Positions 1 to 4,946 of a stretch of 13,111 nt of DNA are shown in pieces. The notes under the pieces are model-generated. The model was not told the DNA's origin. It saw only the letters and a list, made by a program, of their open reading frames with translations, and did no database searches. A program made the translations under genes and the position numbers. The stretch covers positions 1 to 13,111 of the forward strand of contig JAABYK010000030.1 in the NCBI GenBank assembly GCA_011775825.1. Direction: 5' to 3'. Within the stretch, counting starts at the first letter, position 1. Each line of letters opens with the position of its first letter. The DNA is from Candidatus Zhuqueibacterota bacterium (GTDB lineage: Bacteria > Zhuqueibacterota > Zhuqueibacteria > Oceanimicrobiales > Oceanimicrobiaceae).

Positions 1-139
1 CGTCCATGGGCAGAAGTACAAAGAGGTCGCATCGATTTTGCAGTGTCCCATTGGCACAGTTATGTCTCGGCTATCAAGAGCGCGCCGACAACTGCGAAAC
101 GCGTTATCGGAGTATGCAGAAGAATTAGGATACATCTAA
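1..139 (+). CDS. ECF-type RNA polymerase sigma factor, C-terminal fragment (5' end outside window)
   Basis: Reading from base 2, 45 codons lead to a TAA at 137-139. The translation is a sigma region 4.2 helix-turn-helix: KYKEVAS, then CPIGTVMSRLSRARRQLRNAL, ending in ELGYI. In ECF sigma factors this region binds the -35 element. The upstream part (region 2 and the start) lies outside the window. It matches the end of the complete ECF factor at 1600-2157 at about 29 of 45 aligned positions by eye, so the two are paralogues. No membrane or zinc-binding anti-sigma gene follows; the next 414 bp appear non-coding. An ATG-initiated ORF in another frame overlaps here but has no family resemblance. 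Confidence 0.85.
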   Translation, partial: VHGQKYKEVASILQCPIGTVMSRLSRARRQLRNALSEYAEELGYI

Positions 140-553
140 AATTCGAAGGTTTGACTTGGAAAATGAGAAAAACAGTGGTCTGTCGGCTAAAGTCCTGTGC
201 AAAAGGACACATTCGGAGCACGATGGTAACATGATAAAGTTAGGGGATGCCTGCATTCGCGTTCGTCGGCATGACATGTGTGCCCTCATTCCGGTCTTGT
301 GCCGGAATCGTCCGCGAGCGACAATTCCAAGTTATTTTTGCACAATGCTTAAGGCAACCCCAAAGCAACCTTTAACTTCAGAATCTACAAAGACATAGGA
401 CGTTCCATCACAGGACTGCTTCCTCCTCCCCAAAATGATGCCGAAGAAAGTTAGTGCTTTCTTCGGCATCATTACCCCTGGTTCGCTTTTAGTCGCTCGG
501 GGATGGCAGGTTAGCAATCATCATTTAGAGGAAATGGAGGAAATATAAATAGA
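140..553. other. 414-bp intergenic region between ECF sigma fragment and sigma-54 activator
   Basis: I see no convincing gene here; the short ORFs have no RBS and a composition unlike a protein. It holds three inverted repeats. One is weak (GTCCT/AGGAC, 192-208). One is modest (ATTCCGG/CCGGAAT, 288-308). One is long and perfect (434-473) and is listed separately. No -24/-12 promoter with correct spacing was found. A GGAGG at 536-540 serves the next gene. Confidence 0.6.
434..473. repeat. Perfect 17-bp inverted repeat (hairpin) upstream of the activator gene
   Basis: The arms AATGATGCCGAAGAAAG (434-450) and CTTTCTTCGGCATCATT (457-473) are exact reverse complements around the 6-nt loop TTAGTG. 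No run of T follows (ACCCCTGG), so it is not a standard intrinsic terminator. It ends 80 bp before the activator start codon, so it may be a leader structure, an operator, or a terminator of the upstream ECF transcript. The inverted repeat is certain; its role is unknown. Confidence 0.85.
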
Positions 554-1498
554 ATGCGTGCACAATTTGAACAGATGGTTGGAAAGTCACCTGCGATGCG
601 GCAGGTTTACCACCAGATACGAAAAGCAGCCGACACCGACATTCACATTCTCTTAATGGGTGAGACCGGGACGGGCAAGGATCTGGCTGCACAAGCCATC
701 CATCGTCGCAGCGATCGCTCGACGAAACCTTTCGTAGCGACCAATTTAGCTGCGCTTCCTTCAGGACTTGTAGCCAGCGAGCTGTTCGGCCATGAACGCG
801 GCGCTTTTACCGGTGCCATGGGGCGCCACCGAGGTGTATTTGAGCAAGGCGATCAGGGCACCGTTTTCCTTGACGAAATCGACACGCTTGATGAAGGAAT
901 CCAGGTAAGCCTGCTCAGACTAATTGAACAAAAACAATTCTGTCGATTAGGCGGCAGAGAGACCGTGTCAAATCGCGCTCGTATCATCGCTGCTACCAAC
1001 CAGAACCTTCAGGAACGTGTGCGCCAGGGTAAGTTTCGTGAAGATCTATTCTACCGTCTCGATGTCTTTCGCATCAGCATCCCACCCCTACGAGAACGTC
1101 CGGAGGACATCCCTCTGCTGATCGAAGAGTTCATAAGACATTTCAATGGCACTTTCCAGAAAAACATCCAGGGAATGCCTGCAGAAACGATACGACTCTT
1201 GCAAGCCAACGACTGGCCGGGTAACGTACGTGAACTGAAAAATGTCGTCCAAAGGGCGATGCTCGTTTGTGAAGATGGCACGATACTCCCCGAACATCTT
1301 CCGCCTCGATTTCGGTCTGCTTCATTGGCACAGCCTTCAATTACGATCGAGATTGGCACGTCGTTGGATGATGTCGAGAAGGAATTTATCCTCGCTACAT
1401 TGAGAGCAACAAACAATAACCGCACTCAGGCGGCACAACTCCTGGGCATGAGTCGGCGAGCTATTTACAACAAACTGGGCAAGCATAACATCCAGTGA
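554..1498 (+). CDS. Sigma-54-dependent AAA+ transcriptional activator lacking a sensory domain (PspF-like layout)
   Basis: This bacterial enhancer-binding protein should use ATP hydrolysis to remodel sigma-54 RNA polymerase into open complexes. Visible parts in the 314 residues are Walker A GETGTGKD (36-43), the sigma-54 contact loop GAFTGA (83-88), Walker B TVFLDEI (103-109), an ATN sensor I segment, the FREDLFYRLDVFRI arginine-finger region, sensor II WPGNVREL (221-228) and a Fis-type helix-turn-helix NRTQAAQLLGMSRRAIYNKL near 289-308. All key motifs are intact. The AAA+ domain begins almost at the N terminus, so there is no receiver, GAF or PAS domain. PspF has the same layout and is controlled by a partner protein in trans. 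The start is supported by GGAGG at 536-540, although the spacing (13 nt) is long. The gene is flanked by two paralogous ECF sigma genes. Family assignment is secure; the ligand or partner and the targets are unknown. Confidence 0.95.
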   Translation: MRAQFEQMVGKSPAMRQVYHQIRKAADTDIHILLMGETGTGKDLAAQAIHRRSDRSTKPFVATNLAALPSGLVASELFGHERGAFTGAMGRHRGVFEQGDQGTVFLDEIDTLDEGIQVSLLRLIEQKQFCRLGGRETVSNRARIIAATNQNLQERVRQGKFREDLFYRLDVFRISIPPLRERPEDIPLLIEEFIRHFNGTFQKNIQGMPAETIRLLQANDWPGNVRELKNVVQRAMLVCEDGTILPEHLPPRFRSASLAQPSITIEIGTSLDDVEKEFILATLRATNNNRTQAAQLLGMSRRAIYNKLGKHNIQ

Positions 1499-1599
1499 GA
1501 GAGCGAGTGGCCTGGGGTGAAACACGCGAGTAGAGCCAGATTCAGGAAAACCGGCTTTAGTTAACGACCAGAACGTAAAGAAGGAAGGGAGCAAATTGA

Positions 1600-2157
1600 A
1601 TGCAAAATCAACAACATCAGGCATTACGTCGCAAATTTAAGGAAATCGCATTTCAACATGTTGACGGACTCTACAACTTAGCCTTTCATCTAAGCAATAA
1701 TCGATGGGATGCGGAGGATTTGGTTCAGGAGACGTATTTAAAAGCGTATCTTTCTTTTGAAAATTTCGAAGAAGGCAGCAATTTTAGAGGCTGGATTTAT
1801 ACCATCCTTTATCATAGCTTTATCAACCATTATCGAAAAAAATCCAGAATGCCGCTGAGGATCGATTTTGACTATTTAAAGGACACCTGTCCTGATGATC
1901 GGAACTCCAGGAAGTTCAGCCTTTTTACAGACGACTACGAAAGGCACCTTGCAGATGAAGTCTTGCTGGCGATGGAAAAACTTCCGGAGCACTATAAGGT
2001 GCCGGTCATTCTGGCGGACCTCTTCGATATGAAATACAAAGAAGTGGCCTCAGCTTTGAAATGCCCCATCGGCACAGTGATGTCCCGGATTGCCAGGGCT
2101 CGGCAAAAGCTTCGAAATAGCCTGAGGAAATATGCGCGGGAGTACGGATACGTTTAA
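1600..2157 (+). CDS. ECF-type RNA polymerase sigma factor (sigma-70 family)
   Basis: The protein is 185 residues, normal for an ECF factor made only of regions 2 and 4. Region 2 (about 10-80) shows DAEDLVQETYLKAY (core binding and -10 recognition) and FRGWIYTILYHSFINHYRK. Region 4 (about 120-175) shows LPEHYKVPVILADLFDMKYK, then CPIGTVMSRIARARQKLR, the -35-binding helix-turn-helix. A purine-rich AGGGA (1586-1590) lies 9 nt before the ATG. No anti-sigma factor gene is adjacent; the next gene encodes a receiver-like protein. The C terminus is strikingly like the truncated ECF protein at the left edge, which points to duplication of the sigma gene around the sigma-54 activator. The family call is certain; regulon and ECF subgroup cannot be assigned from sequence alone. 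Confidence 0.95.
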   Translation: MQNQQHQALRRKFKEIAFQHVDGLYNLAFHLSNNRWDAEDLVQETYLKAYLSFENFEEGSNFRGWIYTILYHSFINHYRKKSRMPLRIDFDYLKDTCPDDRNSRKFSLFTDDYERHLADEVLLAMEKLPEHYKVPVILADLFDMKYKEVASALKCPIGTVMSRIARARQKLRNSLRKYAREYGYV

Positions 2158-2253
2158 AAAACTTATTGTCTTTCATTTTTCTGTCAAAATCGCCTTGAAA
2201 ATTTCAAATATTCTTGGCTAGGCTTTTGTTTTTGGATTGGAGGAAATTGTTGT

Positions 2254-2649
2254 ATGCGTGGTACGATCCTCATAGTTGAGAATGACCGGGGGTTACGACA
2301 GCTTTATCAAACAGCACTACGGCAACTGGGATATGATGTTCTCATCGCCGCAAATGGGGGGATGGCACTGGAAAAACTCAAAAGCAATTCTGTCGATTTA
2401 ATTATCCTCGCTTTAGAGCTTTCCGACGGTTCGGGATTACAGCACTTGTGCAAATTCATGGATGTACAACGACAGGCAAAAGTGGTTATAAACGCAGGTC
2501 ACACGATGGCCAAATGGGATTTTCGTTCATGGGCTGCGGATGCTTTCTTGATCAAGTCTACCGATCTAACGGAATTGAAGAATACTGTCGATACCCTTTT
2601 AGAACGTGAACTTAACGTCCAAAGCTTGCCTTGCTCTACATCCAAGTAG
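2254..2649 (+). CDS. Stand-alone receiver-like protein with the phosphoacceptor Asp replaced by Ala
   Basis: The 131 residues match a CheY-like receiver fold with no output domain. TILIVENDRGLRQLYQTALR is beta1/alpha1 with an acidic pair reduced to E9 and D11. DLIILALELSDGSGL is beta3, where Ala53 occupies the position of the phosphorylated Asp. KVVINAG is beta4, with Asn80 in place of the conserved Thr/Ser. FLIK keeps Lys101 of beta5. Loss of the acceptor Asp makes ordinary phosphorylation by a histidine kinase unlikely; such pseudo-receivers usually act through protein contacts. GGAGG at 2239-2243 sits 10 nt before the ATG. The gene is 96 bp after the ECF gene. The stop codon overlaps the start of a foldback repeat. 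The fold is clear; partner and role are unknown. Confidence 0.85.
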   Translation: MRGTILIVENDRGLRQLYQTALRQLGYDVLIAANGGMALEKLKSNSVDLIILALELSDGSGLQHLCKFMDVQRQAKVVINAGHTMAKWDFRSWAADAFLIKSTDLTELKNTVDTLLERELNVQSLPCSTSK

Positions 2650-2763
2650 TGTCTGACCGAGAACGGTCTGATATTATCATTCCCGAGCACCGCCTAACTT
2701 GAGGAGATCCGGCTTAAGACGATGGCTTAATGACAGCCACGGTCAAGTTTTCGGTCCGACACT
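2648..2763. repeat. 116-bp foldback element with 17-nt terminal inverted repeats
   Basis: AGTGTCTGACCGAGAAC (2648-2664) pairs with GTTTTCGGTCCGACACT (2747-2763): 15 Watson-Crick pairs, one G-T pair and one mismatch. Trimmed by two bases, the ends read TGTC...GACA, a common form of transposon terminus. The left arm begins within the TAG stop codon of the receiver-like gene. The interior has no ORF; it has a second nested stem (GACCG AGAA CGGTC, 2655-2668) and a direct GGCTTAA repeat. No target-site duplication is obvious. It could be a MITE-like insertion or a structured 3' RNA end. Confidence 0.7.
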
Positions 2764-2900
2764 GAATAGACCAAAGTGTACGATTGGTACATAGTTTGTT
2801 CCCTCCACAAGAATGGCTCTCCTTCATTGTTTTTCAGTGACTTACTACGACGGGTCGGTTTCATATTCGGATGAGTCCACCCGAAACTGTACCAAAACTA

Positions 2901-2912
2901 CTCACTTGTGAG
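2901..2912. promoter_or_regulatory. Candidate upstream activator site (12-bp dyad) for the sigma-54 promoter
   Basis: CTCACTTGTGAG is an exact inverted repeat (CTCAC/GTGAG around TT) lying about 125 bp before the -24 element, within the usual distance for enhancer sites of sigma-54 activators. It is short, single in this gap and could be chance; the link to the activator at 554-1498 is only inferred. Confidence 0.25.
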
Positions 2913-3034
2913 ATTGCGTTTGACCCTTGCGTGCTGTTTATTCACACTTCCGATGAATTGCCTATTCTGGACAAGAATATTAATTTGGAACTAAGCACAT
3001 GTTAAATAGAAATTAAGGCAACAACTATCTCTCC

Positions 3035-3050
3035 TGGCATATCTGTTGCA
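3035..3050 (+). promoter_or_regulatory. Sigma-54 (RpoN) -24/-12 promoter
   Basis: TGGCATATCTGTTGCA matches the consensus TGGCACRNNNNTTGCW at every fixed position except C-to-T at position 6. GG and GC are separated by exactly 10 bases as required. The expected start site near 3060 leaves a leader of about 40 nt before the ATG at 3104. It points at the receiver-like gene 3104-3466 and possibly the ferritin-like gene beyond. Confidence 0.75.
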
Positions 3051-3103
3051 AATTAGATAAGAAATTAAGTTTTACTTCATGGTCAAATCGCAGGATTGGA
3101 AAG

Positions 3104-3466
3104 ATGAGTGATTCTCAAGCCTTGCTTGTTTTGGGAGGGAGCGAACAAAGTGACTTGGTGGAAACGCTATTTGACATGGGGTTTGTGCCTTTGGTGCGAA
3201 AAAAAATGTTTAGAGCGCTGGAGATGATTCGGCACGAGAAATTTGCGGGAGTGGTTGTTGATCGTGGCAATTTAGAGGAGGATGCGTTAGAATTTGTTCT
3301 CAATGTGCGCGATATCGATGAAGAGCTACCCGTGATCGTAGTTGGTAATTCAGTGAACGAATCAGAAAATGAAGTGCTCGCCAATCTGGATAACACGTTC
3401 CTCATGCACAAGACTTCCGAACAGAAAAGCCACGAGGAGTTTGAACGGATTCTCAGAACCTCTTAG
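3104..3466 (+). CDS. Small receiver-like (atypical response regulator) protein
   Basis: The 120 residues follow a receiver pattern without an output domain. QALLVLGGSEQSDLVETLF stands where beta1 and the acidic pair should be, but the acidic residues are replaced by GGS. FAGVVVDRGN places Asp53 at the acceptor position. LPVIVVGNS is beta4 without the usual Thr. FLMHK may supply the conserved Lys103. The Mg-binding acidic pocket looks lost although the acceptor-like Asp remains, so normal phosphorylation is doubtful. The RBS is weak (AGGATTGGA just upstream). A strong -24/-12 promoter lies 54 bp before the start, so expression is probably sigma-54 dependent. The C-terminal tail (KSHEEFERILRTS) resembles the last receiver helix. 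Receiver assignment is by pattern and less sure than for 2254-2649. Confidence 0.7.
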   Translation: MSDSQALLVLGGSEQSDLVETLFDMGFVPLVRKKMFRALEMIRHEKFAGVVVDRGNLEEDALEFVLNVRDIDEELPVIVVGNSVNESENEVLANLDNTFLMHKTSEQKSHEEFERILRTS

Positions 3467-3492
3467 CAGCGAGCTGCAGAGTGATGAATGTC

Positions 3493-3520
3493 AACTCTTT
3501 GCCTTTTTGAGCAATGAGTT
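3493..3520. repeat. Hairpin in the gap between receiver-like and ferritin-like genes
   Basis: AACTCTTTGC (3493-3502) and GCAATGAGTT (3511-3520) form a 10-bp stem with one T-T mismatch around an 8-nt T-rich loop. It lies 26 nt after the receiver-like stop. It has no T-run after it, so it is at best a weak terminator or an RNA processing site. The word CTTTTTGAG in and beside the loop recurs at 3543-3551. Confidence 0.4.
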
Positions 3521-3572
3521 GGTTAATCCAGACTCGTTTTGTCTTTTTGAGATGACTTCAAGGTTGATGATT

Positions 3573-3589
3573 TTATTTAAATTAAATAA
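3573..3589. promoter_or_regulatory. AT-only palindrome before the ferritin-like gene
   Basis: TTATTTAA and TTAAATAA flank a central A, an exact 8-bp inverted repeat made only of A and T. It ends 5 nt before the RBS. It might be an operator or simply part of an AT-rich promoter; it does not match the Fur box consensus. Confidence 0.3.
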
Positions 3590-3593
3590 ATAA

Positions 3594-3599
3594 AGGAGG
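3594..3599 (+). promoter_or_regulatory. Ribosome binding site deciding the ferritin-like start
   Basis: AGGAGG is followed by two adjacent ATG codons (3602 and 3605). Spacing is 2 nt to the first and 5 nt to the second, so 3605 is the better start, giving an N terminus MANKQELI. Confidence 0.65.
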
Positions 3600-3604
3600 A
3601 GATG

Positions 3605-4027
3605 ATGGCAAATAAACAAGAACTTATTCAGGGCTTGAATGAAGACCTGGCTGCAGAGTGGGGCACGATTATACGTTATACATATCAGGCTGCCAATTCC
3701 TTTGGCATCGTTGGGTCCGAACTGCGTGCGATTCTCGAACGAGAGGTTCAGGACGAAATCGGACACGCCGCCTTTCTCACAGACGTGATTGTGGACCTGG
3801 GTGGCGAACCGACAACGACGCCGGATACGTTTGATAAGCCGAAAGATATCAAACAAATGTTGCAATTTGATTTGGAGATGGAAAAACAAGACGTTGAAAA
3901 TTACAAAAAACACGCACGGATGGCCGAAGACTTGGGCGAGATCGAGTTGAAGGTGAAGTTAGAAGAGATCGCGGCAGACGAAGATCGGCATGCAAGAGAA
4001 ATCCGGCGTTTGCTGAAAGGACTGTAA
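3605..4027 (+). CDS. Ferritin-like diiron protein (bacterioferritin-like, probably without heme)
   Basis: From the preferred start the protein has 140 residues and forms a four-helix ferritin-like bundle. The diiron ligands can be placed (numbered from ATG 3605): Glu18 in LAAEWGTI, Glu51 and His54 in DEIGHAAF, Glu93 in LEMEKQD, Glu126 and His129 in ADEDRHAR. This is almost exactly the pattern of the bacterioferritin ferroxidase centre. The residue after Glu51, which is the heme-ligating Met52 in E. coli bacterioferritin, is Ile here, so heme binding by that route is not expected. It should oxidise and store iron or deal with peroxide in the cytoplasm. It is shorter than classical bacterioferritin (about 158 residues). 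It follows the receiver-like gene by 138 bp and may share its sigma-54 control or have its own promoter in the AT-rich stretch before it. Confidence 0.85.
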   Translation: MANKQELIQGLNEDLAAEWGTIIRYTYQAANSFGIVGSELRAILEREVQDEIGHAAFLTDVIVDLGGEPTTTPDTFDKPKDIKQMLQFDLEMEKQDVENYKKHARMAEDLGEIELKVKLEEIAADEDRHAREIRRLLKGL

Positions 4028-4059
4028 AGACACGGATGACATCCCGCATGGATGGCCGT

Positions 4060-4094
4060 TGCAGATTTCGTCGGTCAAATCGACGATGTCTGCA
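4060..4094. repeat. Hairpin downstream of the ferritin-like gene
   Basis: TGCAGA (4060-4065) pairs with TCTGCA (4089-4094), and TCGTCG (4068-4073) pairs with CGACGA (4081-4086), with a 2x2 internal loop and a 7-nt apical loop. It starts 32 nt past the stop codon and could end or stabilise the ferritin transcript, but no T-run follows. Confidence 0.45.
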
Positions 4095-4142
4095 GCCGCC
4101 ATCTGCAGCGGGTTTGTTAGTTCGTTTTCATTGCAGAATGTC

Positions 4143-4167
4143 ATTCCCGAATGGTTTTATCGGGAAT
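4143..4167. repeat. 8-bp inverted repeat before the small hypothetical gene
   Basis: ATTCCCGA (4143-4150) and TCGGGAAT (4160-4167) are exact complements around a 9-nt loop. No T-run follows. It is a possible terminator remnant or operator; its role is not decidable from sequence. Confidence 0.4.
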
Positions 4168-4256
4168 CCATTAATCCAAATCGCAGGGACAAGCTAAAGA
4201 CCTGTGAGAATGACCATAATGGCTGTTTCGTTCGGAACTAAGAATTTACCTCAAAA

Positions 4257-4538
4257 ATGGTTTGCAAAAAGCAAAAGACTCAAGACGCACAGAGTCACAA
4301 AGATGAGTGGCAGCCTCCGGTCAACGAGCAAATGAGTGACCGGGAAGGAGGTGCAGCTCGGAAATCAGAATACAGGGGCAAAGTTGGGGTCATGTATCCT
4401 CAAACAGAGGAAGTGCCAGAAAGGATTCAGATTGAAAAGAGTCACGACGTGAACGAGGGGAGAACGAGCCTTTGGAGTCGGTTGAGAAAACGGCTGCAGA
4501 GGCTGGTGTCAAAACTTACTAGCCGCGATGAAGAATAA
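4257..4538 (+). CDS. Small highly charged hypothetical protein
   Basis: This 93-residue ORF is not recognised as any family. The N-terminal two thirds is hydrophilic and probably disordered (many K, E, Q and D). The end, SLWSRLRKRLQRLVSKLTSR, could form a basic amphipathic helix able to touch membrane or nucleic acid. No clear RBS precedes the ATG, and the reading frame is closed by a stop 15 nt upstream; an internal ATG at residue 26 is an alternative start. The evidence that it is real is the open frame and its position 20 bp before the SpoIIAA-like gene in a tight same-strand set. It may still be a chance ORF. Confidence 0.5.
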   Translation: MVCKKQKTQDAQSHKDEWQPPVNEQMSDREGGAARKSEYRGKVGVMYPQTEEVPERIQIEKSHDVNEGRTSLWSRLRKRLQRLVSKLTSRDEE

Positions 4539-4548
4539 ACGAGATCTT

Positions 4549-4553
4549 GGAGG
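4549..4553 (+). promoter_or_regulatory. Ribosome binding site deciding the SpoIIAA-like start
   Basis: GGAGG lies 5 nt before the ATG at 4559. An in-frame TTG at 4547 would overlap this site and has none of its own, so the ATG is preferred. Confidence 0.8.
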
Positions 4554-4558
4554 AAGCT

Positions 4559-4924
4559 ATGTATCAAGTCATTGCACAAGAAGGAGAAAAAATTGAAATA
4601 AGTTTATATGGTGAACTCACAGCCGATGAGTTTCAGCAAGTGATTCATCAGCTTGAGTCGCTCTGTACCATGCACCCGCATATCTATGTTCTGTTTGATG
4701 CAGGTGGATTAGAGAAATATGATTTTAAGGTTTTTCTCGAAGAGTATGATTTTTACAAAGAATACAAAAGCCATCTCAAACGGGTTGCCCTGGTTTCAGA
4801 CAAAAATGTTCAGTCGTTTTTGCTTGATCTATTCAATAGATTCACCGACACGGAGTTTCGAACATTCGATGACAATCAAATCGAAGAAGCGAGAAAATGG
4901 ATATTCCCTTCCAGATTACCATAA
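4559..4924 (+). CDS. SpoIIAA-like (STAS-fold) protein
   Basis: The protein has 121 residues from the ATG supported by GGAGG. The order of elements fits the SpoIIAA-like family (Pfam SpoIIAA-like, a STAS relative): an N-terminal strand pair with SLYGELTADEFQQV, the strand IYVLFDAGG, a helix with VFLEEYDFYKEY, the strand RVALVSDKN, a helical segment with LLDLFNRFTDTEFRTF, and the closing helix EEARKWI typical of the family. These are small cytoplasmic proteins of largely unknown function, often near stress or envelope genes. It is not a true anti-sigma antagonist as far as can be seen, because the Ser-phosphorylation motif of SpoIIAA is not recognisable. It sits 20 bp after the small charged ORF and 22 bp before the BON gene, so co-transcription is likely. 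Confidence 0.8.
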   Translation: MYQVIAQEGEKIEISLYGELTADEFQQVIHQLESLCTMHPHIYVLFDAGGLEKYDFKVFLEEYDFYKEYKSHLKRVALVSDKNVQSFLLDLFNRFTDTEFRTFDDNQIEEARKWIFPSRLP

Positions 4925-4946
4925 ATACTGATAGGAGGTAGTTGTT

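Larger units (their letters stand above)
2650..3103. other. 454-bp intergenic region with foldback element and sigma-54 promoter
   Basis: No protein gene is supported in this gap. From left to right it holds the foldback element (to 2763), small dyads (TGTAC/GTACA near 2777-2791, TTCGG/CCGAA near 2866-2885), the dyad CTCACTTGTGAG (2901-2912), and the -24/-12 promoter (3035-3050) followed by a leader of roughly 40 nt. The size fits a sigma-54-controlled gene, which needs space for upstream activator sites. Confidence 0.6.

Noticed and set aside
53..67. TTGGCACAGTTATGT in the ECF fragment, starting like a -24 element
   Set aside because: It encodes the conserved IGTVM of sigma region 4 and has no TTGC at the -12 spacing.
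156..398. 80-residue ORF between the ECF fragment and the activator
   Set aside because: It has no ribosome binding site, low-complexity composition and no family pattern, and it spans a hairpin-rich intergenic stretch.
1354..1368. TGGCACGTCGTTGGA inside the activator gene, sigma-54-like
   Set aside because: The spacing is one base short, the -12 GC is missing, and it lies in coding sequence for conserved protein.
1051..1425. Minus-strand ORFs opposite the activator and the other large genes
   Set aside because: They are shadows of strongly supported + strand genes with conserved motifs.
2215..2230. TGGCTAGGCTTTTGTT before the first receiver-like gene, a possible sigma-54 promoter
   Set aside because: It lacks the C of the -12 GC and two -24 positions, and the expected start site would fall on the ribosome binding site, leaving no usable leader.
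2985..2993. GGAACTAAG, also found at 4234-4242, resembling an ECF -35 box
   Set aside because: No shared -10 element at a suitable distance in either place; two 9-base matches are within chance.
4052..4063. GATGGCCGTTGC after the ferritin-like gene, sigma-54-like
   Set aside because: The GG to GC distances available here (5 or 9 bases) are not the required 10.
4059..4241. 60-residue ORF after the ferritin-like gene
   Set aside because: It covers two hairpins, lacks a ribosome binding site and looks like no protein family.
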